Part shown: piece by piece, positions 1 through 7,699 of the stretch | Layout of the letters: the number at the start of each line of letters is the position of its first letter | Numbering within the stretch: the first letter of the stretch is position 1 | Notes under the pieces: generated by a model | What the model saw: only the letters and a program-made list of their open reading frames with translations | Told to the model about the DNA's origin: nothing | Databases searched by the model: none | Assembly (NCBI RefSeq): GCF_022539405.1 | Contig: NZ_CP054394.1 | Location: 1,366,501 to 1,430,500, forward strand | Source of the DNA: Natranaerofaba carboxydovora | GTDB lineage: Bacteria > Bacillota > Natranaerobiia > Natranaerobiales > Natranaerofabaceae | Length of the DNA: 64,000 bases | Direction of reading: 5' to 3' | Made by a program: the position numbers and the translations under genes

Positions 1-673
1 CATATTCTTTCGCCTGGATAAGCATACCACCACTACCAACACATGGGTCATAAACGGTCATACCCTGTTTGGGTTCCACTATATTTACAACTAAACGCAC
101 TACCTCTGGAGGTGTGAAAAACTCTCCGCCTTTTTTGCCGGCACTATCGGCAAAGTATTTGATTAAGTATTCATAAGCAGCACCCATTAAATCGGGAAAC
201 TCAAAGTCTTCATCTTTCATGGGTATGTTATCGAAATGCTGTATAAATTCTACTAATGTTGCATCATCTAAAGAGCTTTGTCCAACTCTTCTGTTAAAGT
301 TTATACCCTTTAAAACATCTTCAAGGGTGTTAGGGTTATTATCCTCAAGAGTACCTAATGCCTTGTTGAGACTATCACCTACATCTTTTTTTAAGTGTCT
401 GATGTTTTCCCAACGGGCTTCTTCTGGGACGAAGAAACTATAATGATGGGGGTTATTAAGCTGTTTTTGTATCAACTCTTCTTTTATTCCTTTTTCTTCA
501 TATTTCTTTCTAAGATCTTTTCTTTCTTCTTCAAATTTATCTGAAAGTCGTTTTAAGAAAATCATTCCAAAAACAAACTCTTTATATTCATTGGCTTCCA
601 TTCTGCCTCGGAGAATGTCACATGCTTGAAGTAATAGTGATTCAAGGCGTGATAAGGTAATTTTTTCGGTCAT
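1..673 (-). CDS. hsdM: Type I restriction-modification DNA methyltransferase subunit (HsdM), partial
   Basis: The first 224 residues of an N6-adenine methyltransferase subunit; the rest lies beyond the left edge. The N-terminal helical HsdM_N region ([12 protein letters not shown] start, [14 protein letters not shown]) comes first. It is followed by the start of the Rossmann methylase domain with [15 protein letters not shown] and the SAM-binding [10 protein letters not shown] motif. In the family, HsdM methylates host DNA and works with HsdS and HsdR, which would be expected further left. The start is the ATG at 673; the GGAGG upstream is about 13 bases away, rather long. The family call is secure, but completeness cannot be judged. 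Confidence 0.9.
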   Translation of the reverse strand, partial: MTEKITLSRLESLLLQACDILRGRMEANEYKEFVFGMIFLKRLSDKFEEERKDLRKKYEEKGIKEELIQKQLNNPHHYSFFVPEEARWENIRHLKKDVGDSLNKALGTLEDNNPNTLEDVLKGINFNRRVGQSSLDDATLVEFIQHFDNIPMKDEDFEFPDLMGAAYEYLIKYFADSAGKKGGEFFTPPEVVRLVVNIVEPKQGMTVYDPCVGSGGMLIQAKEY

Positions 674-915
674 TATTTAATTTCGGCCTCCTTGTTACAA
701 TATTAATAATACAACAAAATCATTTTACATGTTTTCTAAATGTACTTCGCTTTTGATTAAATATTATCCTTGTCTATCCGTTAAATAAGGTTTTATAAGC
801 AATCGTAACAATTAAGTGTATATGTTCCTCATAATTCATAAGTGAAAAAACTGTCCTTGCAATATATTTGCGTGGAATAGGATATTAGATAGATATATTT
901 CAGGTAACCGGGTTT

Positions 916-1866
916 TCAAGCAAGATATACATTTTCATTGTGCCATCTTAAAAATTTTTCAGAGGGTTTTTCTTGTTGTTTTTCTGGTAAGGTTTTTAAA
1001 TTTTTTCCATGATAAGCATAATAATTACGACCATTGCCATAGAGGTCTTTTAATTTTCTACTAACTTCGATCTTTAAGTCCTCATTCACCGTAATATATC
1101 CCCGATCAAACAAGGTGTGTAGATCACTTCTTAGGAGTAATCCGTTATTGGGTCTGTGGGGGCCATTTTTGGAATAAGGTTTAATATGAGAGGCTTCAAG
1201 GACAGGTAATGCTTTTTCGCCTGTAACAGCACAGCGACGCTTATATGCTTCAGTTACAATGACTCTAAATGCTCCCTGCCCTAGCCTTGGGGTGACAATT
1301 TGTTCTGTTCCATATCTATTATCTAAGTTATTTGTTTCATAGATATAATTTTCTTGGATATTTAGGTCCAATACTTCTTGTATCTTTTTATATAGTTTTT
1401 CTCCTATCACACTACTTGTATCGTATGTTTTACCTTGAACAATATTTGGACTCCAATCTTCAGGAACTTCAATCCAGTTATTTTCATTAAAGAAAAAAGG
1501 AGAAGCAAGAATTATACACCCTATTACCGGGTCCGGGTCAGCCTGTCTATTAGTTCTTCGATAACTTAGAATGCGTTCTAGCAAACTATAATAATCTGGC
1601 ATTCCATTTTTATCACCAAAGGCTTCCCAAGCTAGTGAAACAGGTAGAAAAGAAAATCTAACAAAAAATCCTCCCCCTACAATATAATTATATGGGCTAT
1701 GTAATTTAAACAAAAAAAGGTCACCTTCATTAAGGGCTTTAAAGCCCTGTTTTCCCCCGGGACGCCAAAAGTTAACCTCATTAGGTTGTTTTTTTGATAG
1801 GTAGTTAAACCAGTTGTAATCTGTTACTCCAACATAGAATTTGATTGGGGCCACCCCCATTTTCAT
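916..1866 (-). CDS. HNH endonuclease domain protein, putative restriction nuclease
   Basis: A 316-residue protein with a C-terminal HNH domain (about residues 205-285). The core ASHIKPYSKNGPHRPNNG and LRSDLHTLFDRGY match the HNH_2 type found in putative modification-dependent or type IV restriction nucleases. The N-terminal part (NFWRPGGKQGF..., LFKLHSPYNYIVGGG) resembles PUA/EVE-like modules seen in such proteins; this assignment is tentative. The ATG is preceded by AAAGGAT. It lies 242 bases upstream of hsdM on the same strand, so it may belong to the same defence locus. Target and activity cannot be read from the sequence. Confidence 0.78.
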   Translation of the reverse strand: MKMGVAPIKFYVGVTDYNWFNYLSKKQPNEVNFWRPGGKQGFKALNEGDLFLFKLHSPYNYIVGGGFFVRFSFLPVSLAWEAFGDKNGMPDYYSLLERILSYRRTNRQADPDPVIGCIILASPFFFNENNWIEVPEDWSPNIVQGKTYDTSSVIGEKLYKKIQEVLDLNIQENYIYETNNLDNRYGTEQIVTPRLGQGAFRVIVTEAYKRRCAVTGEKALPVLEASHIKPYSKNGPHRPNNGLLLRSDLHTLFDRGYITVNEDLKIEVSRKLKDLYGNGRNYYAYHGKNLKTLPEKQQEKPSEKFLRWHNENVYLA

Positions 1867-1974
1867 GACTTATCCTTTACTTTATTATTTTCGACAATAA
1901 TCAGACTATTACCTGCAAGTATTTTCCATACGTTTTAGGATTAATGCAATAAAATTTTGCTTACAACTTTATAA

Positions 1975-2931
1975 TTACCTTTGCCTAATCTTTTGACCAT
2001 ATAATGCCTTCATATCATTGATCTCTTCTAGCATCTTTTCTCTCAACCACTTTGGCTCTAGTATTTCAGCTTTTCGGCCAAAAGATAGTACCCAGGAATA
2101 CACGTCACGCCAGTTGGCTGCAGTTATTTGGTAGATAATTTCACCGTCTTTTTTAGTTTTCTTTTCTTTTGGGTTGAAGGTGGTTTCTTCAATAAGTGGA
2201 GCTACTTCTTCAGTGAATTTTACTGCTATTGTTGCAGGCTCCCCCCTCATCAAATCAAAGCTATCTGTTAAGAATTCTTCTAGTTCGAAGCCCTTTGGTA
2301 TTTCATATTTATCCGGTAAGGTCTTTAATTGTTTTATTCTACTGCATTTAAACATCCTAATTTCATTATTATTATGACAGTATCCAACCATATACCAGGC
2401 CTTTTTTTTGAAAAACACCCCGTAAGGGTCCACCATTCTCCAATTAAGATCCTTTGAAGAATGTGAGCCATAATACATATTAACCCGGTTTTTTGATTCT
2501 ATAATATCTTTTAATCGTTTGATATGTTCTCTACCATCATTAGTATTATTGTGAGGATGAATAAGCAGGTTTTTTTGAAGTTTTTTGTATTTGTCAATCA
2601 TTTTTTCAGGCAGGTAGTCTTTTAATTTTTCATATATATTATCCGGGATCTCTTCGTCTATTTCATACCGGGATAAGAAGTTTGTTATTAGCAGTAAGAA
2701 CATTACTTCATCAGGGTCGAATTTGACCTTTGGAAGTTCTACATCACTCATGAATCTTAATCCATTGTAGTTTTGTATGGGAAGACCTGCTTCTCCTAAG
2801 ATGTCTATATCTCTTCTGATAGTTCTTTCTGATACCTCCAAATCTTCTGCAATATCTTTATACTTAAGCCCCGGTTCTTTTCTTATCTTTTCAATAACCG
2901 AAATTATTCTGACAAGCCTATCAAGCTTCAT
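1975..2931 (-). CDS. YafY-type WYL-domain transcriptional regulator
   Basis: A DeoR-like helix-turn-helix (residues about 5-60, including DLEVSERTIRRDIDIL) is followed by a WYL domain (about 140-220, WRMVDPYGVFFKKKAWYMVGYC) and a C-terminal WCX-like region. WYL proteins bind nucleic acid or small ligands and often control defence or DNA-damage genes. The start is the ATG at 2931: AGGTG overlaps an in-frame GTG at 2940 and sits at proper spacing to this ATG. A truncated paralogue lies at 17689-18033. Its position next to HNH and hsdM genes suggests, but does not prove, a regulatory link. Confidence 0.88.
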   Translation of the reverse strand: MKLDRLVRIISVIEKIRKEPGLKYKDIAEDLEVSERTIRRDIDILGEAGLPIQNYNGLRFMSDVELPKVKFDPDEVMFLLLITNFLSRYEIDEEIPDNIYEKLKDYLPEKMIDKYKKLQKNLLIHPHNNTNDGREHIKRLKDIIESKNRVNMYYGSHSSKDLNWRMVDPYGVFFKKKAWYMVGYCHNNNEIRMFKCSRIKQLKTLPDKYEIPKGFELEEFLTDSFDLMRGEPATIAVKFTEEVAPLIEETTFNPKEKKTKKDGEIIYQITAANWRDVYSWVLSFGRKAEILEPKWLREKMLEEINDMKALYGQKIRQR

Positions 2932-3049
2932 AAAGCACACCTCAAGATAAAAATATTAGTATTATTTTATAAATTCTGCCTAGGATGGTAATTTCCTTCT
3001 AAAATATTTTTAAATACATTATTTTAAATATATTAATAATAAAATTAAG

Positions 3050-3076
3050 AAAGCCCTAAATAAGGGCTCTCTAAAA
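3050..3076 (-). terminator. Hairpin terminator
   Basis: Inverted repeat AGAGAGCCCT / AGGGCTTTCT around an AT-rich loop, with a moderate T-rich tail on the minus strand. It directly follows the stop of the small membrane-protein gene at 3096. Confidence 0.6.
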
Positions 3077-3095
3077 AATATTATATTAACTGATA

Positions 3096-3446
3096 CTAAC
3101 TAGTATTAACTTGCAGTTCGTTTTTGGCCCCGATTATGGCCATAATACCACCTAATAGCGCAAGTACCATGAAGATTGCCACGAGAGTACCACCAAATAT
3201 TGCTGTAAGGATAGATAATACGATTATTCCAATAGCAGGCTTGGTAGATGGCATTACAATCACTACTACTGAAATAACAATTAGAAGGAAAGATAAAAAC
3301 AATCCCGCCCAGCCAAGCCCTGTGACAGTACCTGCCTCTTCAGCTCCAAAGGCACCGCCAACACCACCGATGAAAAGTGTTACAAATGCCATTCCCACAG
3401 CTATAATTGAAGCAATCAATGATATTATTCCGCCTGCAAGCCTCAT
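3096..3446 (-). CDS. Small four-helix membrane protein (DUF4064-like)
   Basis: A 116-residue, strongly hydrophobic protein with about four membrane segments: an N-terminal GGIISLIASIIAVG helix, an internal FLSFLLIVISVVVIVM helix, a helix beginning IGIIVLSILTAIFGG and a short C-terminal one. The pattern of a Gly-rich, four-helix small protein resembles DUF4064-type membrane proteins, but the match is by eye only. The start is taken as ATG 3446, eight bases after an AGGGGG ribosome site, rather than the upstream in-frame TTG. No function can be assigned. Confidence 0.6.
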   Translation of the reverse strand: MRLAGGIISLIASIIAVGMAFVTLFIGGVGGAFGAEEAGTVTGLGWAGLFLSFLLIVISVVVIVMPSTKPAIGIIVLSILTAIFGGTLVAIFMVLALLGGIMAIIGAKNELQVNTS

Positions 3447-3489
3447 GAGCAATTCCCCCTCTCTCTAATGTTGTCATCCAAGTTATTTA

Positions 3490-3732
3490 TTAGCCTTCGA
3501 TCTCGTCTGCATGAATCTCAAATATTGCCTGACCAAAGCCTAGAAAATCCGGCTCAAAAACAAGTTCGAACCTTTCGCTATCTGCTGGCACCTCAAAAGG
3601 CAGCTCACCGCGCATCTTCCTACCTGCACCAAGATCTCCATCTAACTGGCCTTCTATCTCACTAAATGCACCTGCTGCTACATCCGCTGATCTGTTCTCA
3701 TCATCATAGACATTAAACATCATAAAAGCCAT
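3490..3732 (-). pseudogene. C-terminal fragment of a DUF4352 lipoprotein-like gene
   Basis: The 80-residue reading frame resembles only the second half of a DUF4352 (immunoglobulin/telokin-like) domain: the pattern L-G-D-L-G-A-G-R-K-M-R-G followed by FEVPADSERFELVFEPDF is typical. The signal peptide and first half of the domain are absent. The fragment abuts the right end of the IscB element at 3733, and the other side of that element carries an unrelated gene fragment. I therefore read this as a gene truncated by insertion and subsequent deletion. Confidence 0.6.
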
Positions 3733-3775
3733 AGGTGTGGAAACCCCCGGCTTTAAGCCGTGGGAGGAAACACCT
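3733..3775. repeat. Right-end hairpin of the IscB element
   Basis: AGGTGT and ACACCT pair as an outer stem around an inner hairpin CCCCGGCTT / AAGCCGTGGG. This resembles an IS200/IS605 subterminal recognition hairpin. It marks the junction with the DUF4352 fragment. Confidence 0.55.
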
Positions 3776-3817
3776 AATATTTTAAGATACCACTAATCCA
3801 TTACAGAACATATAAGG

Positions 3818-4324
3818 CTATAATTTATTTACCGCCACAGATTTGTTGTTCTCCTTTAACATAACCCTTGTGCCTTTACAGTGTGTACCTTTAACTGTAA
3901 ACACTTGATTTTTAAATTTAACTAAATCGTTTGGCTGATAAAAATACCTCTTTCTTATTATAGTCCTTTTGCCTTTAGCTGTCTTATGGCCACGATATTT
4001 ACGCAGGTTTTCACCATCTAGGTTTTTATCTCTTTTTCTCCTGCCGCTAAACAACTTCTGGCCTTTTTTCTTTTTACCGTCTCTTATATCAGTGTATTTT
4101 GCATCATAGAATTTTTCTAAACTCCTGTTGTTTCTTCTGTACTGGTTAATTATATAAGGCTCTAACCTTTTTTGTTCCTTACCACCTGCTATGACAAAGG
4201 CATCATTTACATGGGATTTAGTTAAACCCAGTGCTATCCTTTTGCTTTTAAGCAGTCTTCTTACCTTGCCGTATCTTTCTGTCGGCATGAGCGGTTTACC
4301 ATCTTTTGAGATAACATACACCAT
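3818..4324 (-). pseudogene. iscB: Internally deleted IscB (PLMP domain fused to RuvC-III and C-terminal domain)
   Basis: IscB is the RNA-guided nuclease ancestor of Cas9, usually 400-500 residues with PLMP, split RuvC and HNH domains. Here only 168 residues remain. Residues 1-30 are a normal PLMP start (SKDGKPLMPTERYGKVRRLL). Immediately after KSKR the frame continues as ALGLTKSHVNDAFVIAGG, which is the RuvC-III block. The usual IscB tail follows (SGRRKRDKNLDGENLRKYRG; YQPNDLVKFKN). RuvC-I, bridge helix, RuvC-II and HNH are all missing, so nuclease activity is not expected. The frame stays open across the junction and has a ribosome site (AAAGGAG), so a small binding protein could still be made. 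It could instead be a decaying gene. Confidence 0.75.
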
Positions 4325-4600
4325 AGTTCAAAAACTCCTTTACAGAGTAAGTCAGGTTTTAAAACAAAACCTGTTGGCTCACATCCCCAATGTTATCCCA
4401 CGGTTTAAGATTGACAGCAGCACTTTTCCTAACCCTGCAGAAATGTTTAACCACTGCCCGTAGAGGTCGGGGACTTGTGAAGCATCTCCGACATACCTAT
4501 TGTTTAATTCGTGGGTAACGTAGCACTCGAAGTGCTTAGGGTAATCAACAAGGCTTATAGATTTTCTACAAGCCTGTGGCTTTTAGCCACGGGTAGTTGA
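4325..4600 (-). ncRNA. Putative omega-RNA of the IscB element
   Basis: IscB proteins use a guide RNA encoded directly upstream of the gene, and about 275 bases of structured, non-coding sequence occupy that place. On the minus strand it contains a terminal hairpin (CCCGTGGCT / AGCCACAGG), a GCACTTCGAGTGC hairpin, the segment AAGTCCCCGACCTC and then GGGATAACATTGGGG. Near the gene start is an AGGTTTTGTTTTAAAACCT hairpin. Segments with AGTCCCCG and a gene-proximal hairpin are familiar from published omega-RNAs. The guide would lie at the 5' end, next to 4600. This is inferred from position and similar layout, not from a covariance search. Confidence 0.6.
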
Positions 4601-4781
4601 CCCATGATGGCAGGTCAAATTGTGAAAGATAATCTCTTAGGACAAAAACCACACTGTCTATACCTAAGAATTGAAACCAGGAGAACATTAACAAAGTATC
4701 CGGGCGAAAGCCTATGTATATTAGACCTCCAATGATTAAGGGAAATACTGTTAATGTAGTTATAAATAACATATAAAACAT
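4566..4781 (-). pseudogene. Small membrane protein gene truncated by the IscB element
   Basis: Reading from ATG 4781 (AGGTG six bases upstream), the product has an N-terminal membrane helix (FITTLTVFPLIIGGLIYIGF). It continues with RPDTLLMFSWFQFLG and VLRDYLSQFDLPSW, then runs into the element's end hairpin and stops at 4566. The last 10-12 residues are encoded by the element, so the natural C-terminus is lost. The motif arrangement resembles a family of small VanZ-like integral membrane proteins, but I cannot name it with confidence. Confidence 0.5.
4573..4593. repeat. Left-end hairpin of the IscB element
   Basis: CCTGTGGCT TTT AGCCACGGG forms a near-perfect hairpin on either strand. It sits just inside the junction with the truncated membrane-protein gene and would also form the 5' part of the omega-RNA scaffold. 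Confidence 0.55.
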
Positions 4782-4880
4782 CTTCATCACCTAAAAAAAT
4801 TATAACTAACAGCTTTGACCACTGTTTGTCATAATTTTTTGACATTTAACAATTAATTTTTTTAAAAGAGTCGCCACGCA

Positions 4881-4911
4881 CTCTCGGTGACTTTAGTCAT
4901 GAGAGGTTCAC
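4881..4911. repeat. Possible remnant end of a second IS200/IS605-like element
   Basis: CTCTC-GG-TGACT / AGTCA-TG-AGAG is a hairpin with a two-base internal mismatch, followed by GTTCAC. Its layout parallels the right-end hairpin at 3733-3775. It lies just past the 3' end of the methyltransferase pseudogene. No associated coding remnant is visible. Confidence 0.3.
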
Positions 4912-4920
4912 TTAGTTTGT

Positions 4921-5693
4921 TTAATCTGGTTTTTGAAAAGAAATGAAATATATTCGATTATTCCATAGTTTGCGTTCAGTTACATTTTCCATATGATCAG
5001 GTATCATATCCACTGGCGCTGTGTATATATCAGGATTTTTATCAGGATCAGGCACTTCAAAAAGTCTATCTAAAAATGACGGTTGTTTTTTAACCACATC
5101 TTCTGTTTCATCTCCAATATAGAGCTTAGCTCCAGGTTTGGCTACCCGGATCATTTCTAGAATAGCCTTCTTTCTATTATCAAAAAAGTTTATCCCTCCA
5201 AAATGATAAACTACATCAAAAGATGCGTCATTTCGGCATTTCCTTGCACAAGATCTATATTAGATAATAGTTTAGTTTTACTTTGACACTTTTTTAGCAT
5301 TCCATAAGAAATATCCAATCCTACAAATTGACCAACTTTTCCATGATCTAATAAGTTTTTAACCTGGTTTCCTGTACCCACGGAAGTTTCTAATACTAGA
5401 TCGTTTTCTTCGATTTCAATAATATGAGCTATTTCCTTGGCAACTTCATAGGCGCTACCATAAACCTTGGCATACAATAAGGTAAGTGTATCGTAGAAAT
5501 AACTAACCCAATCATACATCTTTTGGTACTTTTTATTTTGACCTATAACTTGGCCATCTTTAAGCATAATAGGTATTCCATCTTTAATGGTGAACTCTTC
5601 CCCTGTTTCAGTATCTATTAACTTCTGTCCTTCTTTATTGACTTCATTGCCAGTGTCTGGATTTATTAGGATTGAAATAGTTGTTTCCCTCAT
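4921..5693 (-). pseudogene. Class I SAM-dependent methyltransferase, broken by a small internal deletion
   Basis: The N-terminal piece (start 5693) begins with a Trm112-like segment (NPDTGNEVNKEGQKL, DGIPIML). It continues into the methyltransferase fold with motif I LVLETSVGTGNQ and FVGLDISYGML. After IDLVQGNAE the frame hits a stop at 5211. A second frame picks up at once with DASFDVVYHFGGINFF and runs through LEMIRVAKPGAKLYIGDE to 4921, giving the rest of a UbiE/Methyltransf_11-type domain. The usual short linker between these blocks (about LPF-x) is missing near 5230, so a deletion of roughly 14-17 bases explains the frame change. The product is probably non-functional. Confidence 0.75.
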
Positions 5694-5813
5694 AATAATT
5701 TTCCCCCTTTTAAAAAGTACTTGCTAATATACCTCTTTTGTTATATAATCATCACAAGATGTTAATTATTTTTAACATTTAGTTATCTATAAATCACATA
5801 GGAGGTAATAAAA

Positions 5814-6149
5814 ATGAAAAAGAATAAACTTAAGTACATGGGATTATTAGGTCTATTTGGTTTAATTGGGCTGTTCACGGGTAACTACGGTTTCTTTGGC
5901 TTTTTTGGGTTTTTCGGATTTTTCGGGATTTCTTCTCAAACAAATGATGAACTCCTAAAAAAGAACCTTGCAAGAGCTGGATTTAATGCCTTCATTGTAA
6001 GCAATATAGCCTTAGTACTATCTATTGTTGGAATCACCTTAACAGAAACTATTGAATTTGCCGCTGTAATGATTGCTGCTATATTCGTAATTCAGTTATT
6101 TGTATTTATCATTTCATTTAACTACTATGAAAAACGTGGTGATGTATAA
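5814..6149 (+). CDS. DUF3796-type small membrane protein
   Basis: A 111-residue membrane protein with a Gly/Phe-rich N-terminal helix containing three tandem GFF copies (FFGFFGFFGFFG). Two further membrane segments follow (NIALVLSIVGITL and AVMIAAIFVIQLFVFIISF). DUF3796 proteins are typically encoded directly upstream of a small Cro/CI-type regulator, as here. The stop codon overlaps the next start (TAATG), implying translational coupling. The ribosome site is AGGAGG. The role of the family is unknown; the pairing suggests a membrane protein controlled by, or controlling, its partner regulator. Confidence 0.7.
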   Translation: MKKNKLKYMGLLGLFGLIGLFTGNYGFFGFFGFFGFFGISSQTNDELLKKNLARAGFNAFIVSNIALVLSIVGITLTETIEFAAVMIAAIFVIQLFVFIISFNYYEKRGDV

Positions 6150-6361
6150 TGGAAAAAATCACATTTAAATCCAGAATTAAAGAACTCCGTGCCCGATATG
6201 ATCTGACCCAGGAAGAGCTCGCTAATAAAGTTGATGTGAGACGAGAAACCATCGGGCATATAGAAAATAATAAATACAATTTATCATTGATTTTAGCATA
6301 TAAAATATCTAGGGCATTAAACAGTACAATTGAAGAGGTATTTATATTTGATGAACAATAA
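6149..6361 (+). CDS. Small Cro/CI-family helix-turn-helix regulator
   Basis: A 70-residue protein that is essentially one HTH_3 domain: RARYDLTQEELANKVDVRR supplies helices 2-3 and ETIGHIENNKYNLSLILAYK the rest. Size and composition match YozG-like regulators. It is translationally coupled to the preceding DUF3796 gene and is probably autoregulatory, as is usual for such pairs. The coding region ends just where a fragment of a CPBP protease gene begins on the other strand. Confidence 0.85.
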   Translation: MEKITFKSRIKELRARYDLTQEELANKVDVRRETIGHIENNKYNLSLILAYKISRALNSTIEEVFIFDEQ

Positions 6362-6365
6362 TTCT

Positions 6366-6537
6366 TTGCTGACCAAAGTGGAGCAAAACGCCGCTGCAAT
6401 AAAGGGAGTGCTAGACCACGCCAGCCAAACTCTTCTACAGGTCCTAAGAGAAGCATATTTAACAATGCAGGTAAAACAAAATACCATGGTTCGTATTGGA
6501 AAGGATCAAAATTCCTCCAATAAAGAGATGTTAATCT
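6366..6537 (-). pseudogene. Internal fragment of a CPBP (CAAX) intramembrane protease gene
   Basis: On the minus strand, a frame reads DPFQYEPWYFVLPALL, then LGPVEEFGWRGLALPLLQRRF and APLWSA. This is the first catalytic block (EE-x3-R) of the CPBP/Abi protease family. No start, no second or third catalytic block and no stop in a natural place are present. The fragment is bounded by the stop of the regulator gene on one side and the stop of the acetyltransferase gene on the other. A complete but different family member lies at 7700-8494. Confidence 0.7.
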
Positions 6538-7164
6538 TTAAGAGGATGAGGAAAACTCATAATACATATGATAAGCCGTGATTAAGTCTAGATTTCTTTC
6601 TTGAAAAATATTATATCCTAAGCCTTCATATAAGGTTTTATTCTTCTCATCACTAGTAAATAAATAGATTCCAGAAATTCGGTCTTTTTTAGATGCCTCT
6701 TCATGAATTTTTTTAATAAGAAGTTTACCGATTCCTTTACCCTGGTGGTGAGGATGTACAGCAAGTGCTTCAAGAGTTGCATGAGGGCTTTCTATACATG
6801 TTGGTTTCTCGCTAGCTCGTTTTAGTGTATTTAAGTTTCGATAGTTAATTCTAAAAAGAAAAGGAGTCAATTTTATTAACGGCAAAATACATTTCAAAAT
6901 GTCCTTAAATGGCAGTTTTTTTTGATCATATTCTTTCAAAACCCCAACACCTACTACTTGGTCGTCTACTATCGTTACCCACATGGGTTGTCCTAACTTA
7001 TTATAGATAGAAATTTTTAATTCCATGGCCTTTGTGAAAAGATATTTACTTTGTTTGTTTCTTAAATTAAACATTCTTTTAGTAAAACCTTCGTTCAAAA
7101 AAGCCTCACCAATTACACTAGCAGCTTGAGGAATTTTTTTGGCTGGCAAACTGATAACTTCCAT
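6538..7164 (-). CDS. GNAT-family N-acetyltransferase
   Basis: A 208-residue protein. The acetyl-CoA binding motif A is clear: LEALAVHPHHQGKGIGKLL, with the QGKGIG pyrophosphate loop, followed by ISGIYLFTSDEKNKTLYEGLGY (motif B). GNAT proteins transfer acetyl from acetyl-CoA to an amine; the substrate here is unknown. The start is ATG 7164, preceded by AGAGGGGG, rather than the longer in-frame start at 7203. It is intact, unlike most of its neighbours in this decayed zone. Confidence 0.85.
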   Translation of the reverse strand: MEVISLPAKKIPQAASVIGEAFLNEGFTKRMFNLRNKQSKYLFTKAMELKISIYNKLGQPMWVTIVDDQVVGVGVLKEYDQKKLPFKDILKCILPLIKLTPFLFRINYRNLNTLKRASEKPTCIESPHATLEALAVHPHHQGKGIGKLLIKKIHEEASKKDRISGIYLFTSDEKNKTLYEGLGYNIFQERNLDLITAYHMYYEFSSSS

Positions 7165-7208
7165 ATGTATTACCCCCTCTAGATTAATGGTAATTGTTTT
7201 CATTTCTT

Positions 7209-7487
7209 TTATTGCTTTTTGCCTACCTTCTCTACTTTAATAAACTGAACCCCAAGCCCTAAATCCCTTAACTTAAGAATCAAACCATATACAGCAGGTA
7301 GATCGGATAACTCACCTGATAAAAGAGTACTTCCATCTTGTTTCAGATCAAAGGTTAAATCGCCAAAGTAATCATATAATCTTTGGTCAGGATGACCTAA
7401 AAACTTCACCAAAACACTCCAATAGTGCTCACCACCGATCTTATTATCGATATTATCGGTCAGCTTGCTGTCCTTTTCATCTCTCAT
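7209..7487 (-). CDS. Conserved small protein of unknown function
   Basis: A 92-residue, mildly acidic soluble protein with a strong ribosome site (GGAGGGAG) before the ATG. The C-terminal part, LPAVYGLILKLRDLGL followed by a short strand, resembles a small domain seen in several uncharacterised Firmicutes proteins where it pairs with a sense of 'xxxLRDLGLxLxxV'. I cannot name the family. It lies 45 bases upstream of the acetyltransferase start and could be cotranscribed with it. Confidence 0.6.
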   Translation of the reverse strand: MRDEKDSKLTDNIDNKIGGEHYWSVLVKFLGHPDQRLYDYFGDLTFDLKQDGSTLLSGELSDLPAVYGLILKLRDLGLGVQFIKVEKVGKKQ

Positions 7488-7560
7488 TTGACTCTCCCTC
7501 CATCCCTTTGTTCTAAGTCAAAGCATCTGTTAATTCATTAATCAACAATAGCCGGAGGCA

Positions 7561-7677
7561 TTATCTATTACCCCTAGCTACAATAGTCACATCTAAACCC
7601 GCTTCCTTCATTTTGGCAGCATATAGACTACCTAGTACACCCGCTCCAAAAAATAGTACTTTCATTTTTTTGTTCAT
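7561..7677 (-). pseudogene. N-terminal stub of a ketopantoate reductase-like gene
   Basis: From ATG 7677 (ribosome site GGGAGTGG) the frame encodes 38 residues including MKVLFFGAGVLGSLYAAKM and TIVARGNR, then stops. This is the NAD(P)-binding start of the ApbA/PanE ketopantoate reductase family (GxGxxGxxxA). The remaining 250 or so residues are absent and the following DNA encodes nothing recognisable. The gene was evidently truncated. Confidence 0.75.
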
Positions 7678-7699
7678 AATTGGCCACTCCCTTGTCTTG

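Larger units (their letters stand above)
3733..4600 (-). mobile_element. IscB-type (IS200/IS605-like) non-autonomous element
   Basis: This unit of about 870 bases contains, on the minus strand, an omega-RNA-like leader, an internally deleted iscB gene and subterminal hairpins at both ends (4573-4593 and 3733-3775). There is no TnpA transposase, so movement would require one in trans. Hairpin ends without long terminal inverted repeats are the hallmark of the IS200/IS605 group with which IscB is associated. Exact cleavage points are not determined; the limits given are the outer edges of the hairpin regions. Both flanks are gene fragments of different families. Confidence 0.65.

Noticed and set aside
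3818-4324. Reading the small gene as TnpB or as an HNH-only IshB
   Set aside because: The PLMP start and the IscB-specific C-terminal blocks exclude TnpB, and no HNH motif is present, which excludes IshB.
4615-4845. Alternative minus-strand frame over the truncated membrane-protein gene
   Set aside because: It is out of frame with the hydrophobic protein, lacks family features and has no ribosome site.
5881-5935. Tandem GFF-coding repeats suggesting a repeat element
   Set aside because: They lie inside the first membrane helix of the DUF3796 protein, where such Gly/Phe repeats are characteristic of the family.
6118-6465. A possible complete minus-strand gene with a CPBP motif
   Set aside because: Only one catalytic block is present; the rest is antisense to the DUF3796/HTH pair and has no ribosome site, so only a fragment is annotated.
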